Positions 58,431 through 64,000 of a stretch of 64,000 bases of DNA are shown here, in pieces. The position numbers were made by a program, and so were the translations under genes. Each line of letters begins with the position of its first letter. Position 1 is the stretch's first letter. This stretch comes from Plantago major (lineage: Eukaryota > Streptophyta > Magnoliopsida > Lamiales > Plantaginaceae), in assembly GCA_026545765.1 (NCBI GenBank), contig JAIFAC010000431.1, positions 1 through 64,000 of the forward strand, given 5' to 3'. The notes below the pieces were generated by a model, which ran no database searches, was not told where the DNA came from, and saw only the letters and a list, made by a program, of their open reading frames with translations.

Positions 58431-59352
58431 TACTTAATCGCCATCCCATATAGTATTATTTAAGCATTATAAAACACATGAGCCCGGCCGATCTTTAAAT
58501 TATTGTCGATAATCTTTGCCGAGGGATAAAACCTCAAACACCAACACTACTACTATAAGTAACCTAATCTAAGATCCACCTCCAACTTGAAGTCCTAGAG
58601 AAGGTCATCTCGAGCAAGAGTACCCGAAGGACTAAGGGGGTTAGATTGATTACCCGGATTGCCTCAAGTCATCCTAGGAGGCTTTACTCAAAGGAGAGAT
58701 GAAAGCTCCTCAATGCAATAGTAGCGGAAAGGTTAAGATATCAAGAGATACTTGTTACTATGGAATTATCACTTGCCTTAAGGTCTGACCTTGTGCTATA
58801 TTTATAGTTATCATATACTTATGAAGTAGCTCATAAGATGATGCCAAGTGTATGCCTCAGATTTGGACACCAACGCTACCTTTTCGCCCAACGCCCATTA
58901 GTGAATAGTAATCCAATACTAATTAATAGAACTGAGGGTAGTTTGTCCTTTCCGCCCTGAGAGTACTGCTCCGCACGCTGGGTCCGCATTAGTCCCTCGG
59001 ATGATTTGGTTCTGCTCGTTGATCCGCCTTGCGCGACTGGACGTCCGAGCCAGTGGTCTCACAGTATCTCAAAGGGTTCTCTATATACGCTTTTGGCTTA
59101 TCGCGGATGGTGGTGTCCGAGATTTCTCGCCCATCTGCTTGGCATCTCCAGATCAAGCGGCGCCTGTGTTTGTAGTCCTTTCCCTTTAGCCTTGACTAGT
59201 AAGGTTGTAAGGATCTTTAGCGCATCGGGTCGATTCACTTTGGGCGACCATGAGGCCGGACCAAGATCGAATTGCCACTAAGCCGTGATGCGCTTTTAGA
59301 CACGCCCCATGGCGCTTAATCTGATTGGACACATGTCCGTGAATAACATATA
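58431..59352. other. Transition from AT-rich DNA to GC/CpG-richer DNA
   Basis: CpG becomes frequent from about 58850 (TTCGCCCAACGCCC, GGACGTCCGAGCC). Probably part of, or left of, the gypsy-type element. No gene seen. Confidence 0.4.
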
Positions 59353-62300
59353 TGTCCCCTAGTTTCCAAGTATCTTAGTAGAAGATAGTCGTTACTATGA
59401 AAAGAAAAGCGTGTTGTGGGAGCGTGGTCCGAATCGTTAATCAAGAAAGGTAAAAGATCCTTCTGCTTTGAGATCCGCCATCCGTGTTCCGTGTTCAGAA
59501 TGAATATATATCTCACGATCCGTAGCCCTAGAGGCCTAATAGTTGTGTGTTCGCTCTCGCGGAAAGATCCTGCGGTAAAGCGACATCGCATCGCTGATCG
59601 TGACGACATCATCGATCGGGTTAGAGGTCTGATTGATGACGCGTCTGCCACGCTGTTAAAGCGACGTTATCGATAGCAACCCATTCGTGGAACGGTAACC
59701 ACTGGATCAAAAAGATCCGACGGCTGATTCAAATCAGTGTGATGCGATTTCTGCTAGGCACCAAACGAATGCGCCATTGGCCATCTATTCAGGATCCGCT
59801 ACCACGACCGCTGGATTTAAGAGATCAACTGTCATGAGTTTAATCCTAGCGATGTGACGCTTTCAGCCTTTCCCAATTTTCCCTATAAATAGTTAAAGCG
59901 ACTCACTTTCTTACACTTTAGCTAAATCAAAACGCCGAGCAATCTTTAAGCAATTCAAACAACGAAGATCGATCCGAGCAACCGACTTGTAAGACTTTCG
60001 CTACTGTCGAGATCTCAACTCGACATTATCCAAGTTCGATCGTCCGTGAACTTCCCCGTCTTGAATATTAGCAAGTGCGCAATTACCCTCATTCTTCGCT
60101 TTGTTAAAGGCTCCTCAGATTCGCTTATACGCCTATCGCATGTTTAGTGTAGCTTCTCACTTGCCGCTCAGAATTGTGCTTGTCTTTAGTAATTGCTCTC
60201 GCGATACCTTTTGGTTTAGATGGTAGTTGATGTGTTTCACGATGCTTATAATATGCCAATTTTCCTCATTGATGTCTTGTACTTTATTTCGTAAGTCCCA
60301 TTCACACAACCTGGCTCTGACAATGCATGCTTATTTGTAAATCGGTATTGGTCAGGGTGTTCGCTCAGAATTGTTTCTTTATTGCCGTGCCATATAAGGT
60401 GATCAGGTGCGTGGCAAATGCCTTCGCAGTTGTGGTCTTGGGTCCCCGTCCCTTCCGGTATAGAAAATCTTAGGTTTAAACATTTTCCTGACCTTTCTGA
60501 CTTAATAAGACATATAAATGAACTCTGACAATAACAATCATCGCTTCGATCCGCTTCTTCCGCTTTTAGGATGTTCGGAGCGATAGTCAAAAACGCTCAC
60601 GAAAGTGGATTACCAGATGGAGTAGATTCAAGGTGAATACGTGGACGGAACGTGTTCAGAAAACTATCTCGGATGTTCTTTTCTGTAGATTCCGACGCTA
60701 GTAACCAAACCCCATGAAATGTTTTAATCCTCCCACTGGACGACGGCCGCTGATCAAGAAGGTGTTAATGAGGCGAGAACGTTGAGTCCAATCTCTAACT
60801 ATAAAGCGTGTGGAGGGCCTATAGATCCGAATGAGCTTCAACTGAATCGGCAAAAGGATAGGCCGGGCATGAGGTCAAGGACGGAGATGTTCGAGGTCGG
60901 AGGAGGACCGTGTTCGCAGAGATAGGTCCTGCCCAAGCCAAGCACATCCGGAGACCCGGTGTCAGAGGAGGAAGAAGATGGTGAGGAAGAGGAATATGAG
61001 GATTTAGGAGGAAGAAGGAGAAGGATCTCCGTCGCCGTCTCCCCTAGACGATCTAGTCGGCGGATTGCAGACTACACCGCCGCTACCTGCTCCCGGGGCC
61101 TTCCATTAACTGAAGGTCAGTAGCAGCCAAGTCGCTCGAATCTCTTCAAGTTCTCGTCTCTACCGTTACAGCATGGACGAATTTTGAGAACTAAACACGG
61201 ACGAGGTCATCCCCGCAGTGGAGGCGGCAGTGGAGATCCCCACCAGAGAAATCATGGTTCCCTTAGCCCTGCATGCATTCTATAACCTCCCACCGGATAT
61301 ATGCAGCATGAGGTGGTTCTCTCATGGATGGAAGATCCCCATCGCCACGTAACTAAAAACATTCTCAACCATATTGGTATAGGTCCGAAGTCAGCGTTAT
61401 TCCCAAGTCCCTCGTAACCTTATTTGCTTTGTAGTTTTTTGTAAGAAGAAAGGGCACCAGAAATTTTGAGAACTTTAGCAACTTCTTCCACGCCTGCTCA
61501 ATCCGGGAATCCACTATTCTATACTTTCATGAATAGAAACCCTACAATTTTATCTTGACTCCATTTCATCGCTGGATCAAGTGGTGGGATAAGTTCATCT
61601 TTGAACGGATGGCTCAAAACCAAAGCGAAACCGAGAGGCAACGAGAACAAAAGTGGGGACCGCCAACAAAATTCCTATGGAGAGTATCCCTTGATCAAGG
61701 CCCCTTCCAAGAACGGTGGGTCTGCGGTATGCAATCCACAAAAGCATGACCCACCTACTTATCCGCTTTACCACGGATTAATCACCGCACTTCCCTACCC
61801 GTAAGGACTAACAGCGAGTGGATGCAGGAGGGAGACTGACTTAGTAAGGATTCACTGACTTGAACTGCGCTTCTTTTCTTCTTCGATATACTCTATTTTG
61901 ATTACTTATTCGCAATTCTATAATTCTTCTTTAACCCGTCTTCAGATCTAACGCCTTTGGTTTATTGTGCAGCTCATTGGTTCGACTACATCATGCCGAC
62001 ACTTCGCGAAAAGAAAAAGTTGCAGAGAGCAGTTAAGCCCTGAGGTCGCCACCGGGTCAAAGGACCAAATCATCAATACTTCCGCTGGCCTTCCCATGTC
62101 GATCCAAGAATGCCGCAGTTTTGCCGCGAGGAAGAAAGGCGAACAAGGCCGAGAGGATTCTCAGTGCCTCAAGCGTCTGCTACAGCGGCAAAACCTCACA
62201 CCGAGCGCCACCGCCAAGTCCTGTGGTTCCTCTCGTCACCACAACGGAGGTGTTGATGCACGATGCCATTACCTCTGGACGCAAGAGAGGAGCAATTTTG

Positions 62301-64000
62301 AGGCTCCTCCTGCAAAGAAAGAGACAACAATTGTCCACCTTCCTTGCTGACCAAAGTTGTTTTGACAAGGAGTAATGAAATGCCATGGACTTCCCTCGAG
62401 GTTGAGCGGTCGGAGGGTCGATGGGCTATACCAATCTGTAAGGTAATCTTTGGATGCTCTTCGGGTTTGTTCTTAGTATGATGAAGTGCAACTTATATTA
62501 TTACTGACTTCTTCCCCATTGCTTGCAGTGGCCATGCAATGGAAGGTCACGAACGCTGCTACCATTGAGGAGGACCTCCATAAGTCGTCAGGCTACTTCC
62601 TTGCGATGAGGCGGAGAAGGTGAAGCAATTGGAGATGCGTAAAAAGAGTAACAAGTGAAGTTCCATATGTCAAGACTAGTCGGAAGAGATTACATGGCGG
62701 ACCTCGATCGGGCAGGAGAACTTTGTCGACAAGTCGATGAAGGCTTTTCTCGGATTCCAGGATTTTCTGGCCGGCTCCAATATGCCTGGGTTTCAGTCAG
62801 GTCGTGACTTCATGTGAGTCCGACTCCTTCAAGTTCTCGATTTACGGACAATCCGATGCCCTCCCTACCGATGGGTTCGTCCGTCTGATTCGGCAACCGC
62901 AACTCCAAGCGGGGACTACTTCCTCCAGATTTTGATTGAAGGCTGGCGGTTAAACCTTCGGCAGATGCTAACGGCGGACGCCCTGGACAATGGTGTCTCG
63001 ATGAACAATGGGCCGGTGAGTTTGGCGTAACTCATCACCGAGGAAGGTGAGATCGAGATCCAAATGGCGGGCCTTTCCTCCGAGATGGGTCCTGATGCTC
63101 TCTCAAAGGTATGCTTGTTCAGATTTTCGGCTACCACGGGCTTTCCGGAAGTGGTTCTCCCCGCCGTTTGCCGGTTCGGGCTGCTTCCCGCCGGATTTCA
63201 ACTTGTTCAATATTGTTGAACTCCGCGCAAGCCACCTCCAACACACTCCCGCCGATCCGCCAAGCCGGGCGAAGCGGTCCGAGCCAAGCCGGGCTTTCGC
63301 AGAGAAGTCCGGGTATGCCCTGCTGAAATTGATTTGACGGTAAATCTTTCATTGATTTGCATCTTTGATAACTCTAATGTCATTACATACTATAGCAATG
63401 TTTCAGATTTAATCCCAGGAGTTGAACTTCCTATACCTCAACTATTACTTGTTTCTTCGCTCCTCTTTATCCGCTGTTCATAGGTTCATGTGACTACGGA
63501 TCTGTATGGTATCCGATGTAGAAATCGCACCATCATCTTTCGGAGTACTTTGTAATCGTCACTTCGGGATGTCTAATTCTTCTAGAAGGAGTAAGGTGAA
63601 ACAGTTGAATAGCCATTACGACCACGCCTTTTTCATCTCCCTGGCCGTCGGATTATCAACATGTGGCGAGATCTCGAGGACCTGGCCGCAACTATAAATA
63701 AAGGTGGTTGTTTTCCCTTTTCACCGCCAGATTCTTCTTCGCCAGGAAAGTTTGTTTTATCGATTCCACCATCCACAAAGCCGAGTTCTCCGTGATGTCT
63801 AATCATGACGAGGAATACCGCGATCGGGTAAAGGCTTACGGCACATGCATCCAATAGATCTTGAATAGTTTTCTCGAGACTCTGCCGACTCTCGAGTCGG
63901 CTGTCATTCCGAAGGTGAGAGTGATGCTGGTCTAGAGGGGAAGATTGTTCAAGATCAACACCAAAAGCATAGATCTTGCTTAAATGTATATCTCGTCTGC
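59353..64000 (+). mobile_element. Ty3/gypsy-type element, 5' part, degenerate, runs off the window
   Basis: TGTCCCCTAGTTTCC at 59353 resembles an LTR start. A promoter (CTATAAATAG, 59882) lies about 530 bases inside, followed by a leader of over 1 kb. From about 61230 the plus strand gives, across frame shifts, pieces of the 'putative gypsy type transposon' domain (Transposase_28 in Pfam): RWFSHGWKIPIAT, LICFVVFCKKKG, NFENFSNFFHACS, FHRWIKWWDKFIF (61310-61600). Further gag-like pieces continue to 63340 (e.g. DKSMKAFLGFQDFLAGSN at about 62728). No protease or RT is reached before the window ends. It fits a Tat/Ogre-like element with gag far from the LTR. The LTR's right border and primer-binding site are not identified. 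Confidence 0.5.
59882..59891 (+). promoter_or_regulatory. TATA box in the putative gypsy LTR
   Basis: CTATAAATAG is followed by a short leader with TTACACTTTAGC, the usual U3-R layout of plant LTRs. Confidence 0.55.

Noticed and set aside
62121..63352. Several overlapping 70-130-codon frames in the GC-rich end
   Set aside because: CpG-rich DNA yields long chance frames; they are shadows of a broken gypsy-type ORF.

Overview
This is AT-rich plant nuclear DNA, most likely from a eudicot. Spliced genes, a P-class PPR gene, an OVATE gene, an F-box gene, Ty1/copia and Ty3/gypsy retrotransposons, a Cassandra-like TRIM with 5S-derived LTRs, Stowaway-like MITEs and Helitron-like ends all point that way. 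The species cannot be named from the window. Genes are sparse and most of the sequence is transposon or repeat DNA.

Layout. 1.3-6.0 kb: the 3' part of an RTEL1-like DNA helicase gene, badly broken, with intron-like gaps kept. 6.4-6.7 kb: a ~104-bp tandem repeat. 7.3 kb: a MITE with a second, oppositely oriented copy at 50.4 kb. 8.5-9.3 kb: an OVATE family gene with two frame shifts and a stop. 11.1-12.5 kb: a non-autonomous Mutator-like element with ~105-bp inverted ends. 12.8-13.9 kb: an F-box gene (minus strand) with one frame shift. 17.6-27.7 kb: a degenerate SIRE-type copia element with gag, pol and a third, 'env-position' ORF, two ~0.8-kb LTRs, and a further truncated gag after the 3' LTR. 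28.3-30.2 kb: unidentified minus-strand coding remnants, a second copia RT fragment, a 72-bp tandem repeat and a tRNA-like sequence. 31.9-40.2 kb: MITEs, Helitron-like ends, and a tandem array of ~290-bp units. 40.6-41.9 kb: a two-exon gene resembling plant GET2/CAML-like membrane receptors. 44.3-44.7 kb: a small intact plant-specific ORF (minus). 45.9-47.9 kb: a P-class PPR gene (minus) related to Arabidopsis At3g16010. 52.6-53.0 kb: a single-unit relative of the 34-kb array. 53.2-57.6 kb: a 4.4-kb degenerate tandem array of ~58-bp units that resembles nothing I know, interrupted by two 5S-rRNA-like Cassandra LTR units. 58.9-64 kb: a GC- and CpG-richer block with the 5' part of a gypsy-type element.

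The genes are unrelated housekeeping or regulatory loci (telomere/DNA repair helicase, transcriptional repressor, ubiquitin ligase adaptor, tail-anchored protein insertion, organelle RNA processing) and do not form a pathway. Single-base insertions or deletions break several otherwise well-conserved genes, and they also make up much of the difference between the two copia LTRs. Some 'pseudogenes' here may therefore be consensus errors of a long-read assembly, so gene integrity calls are provisional.
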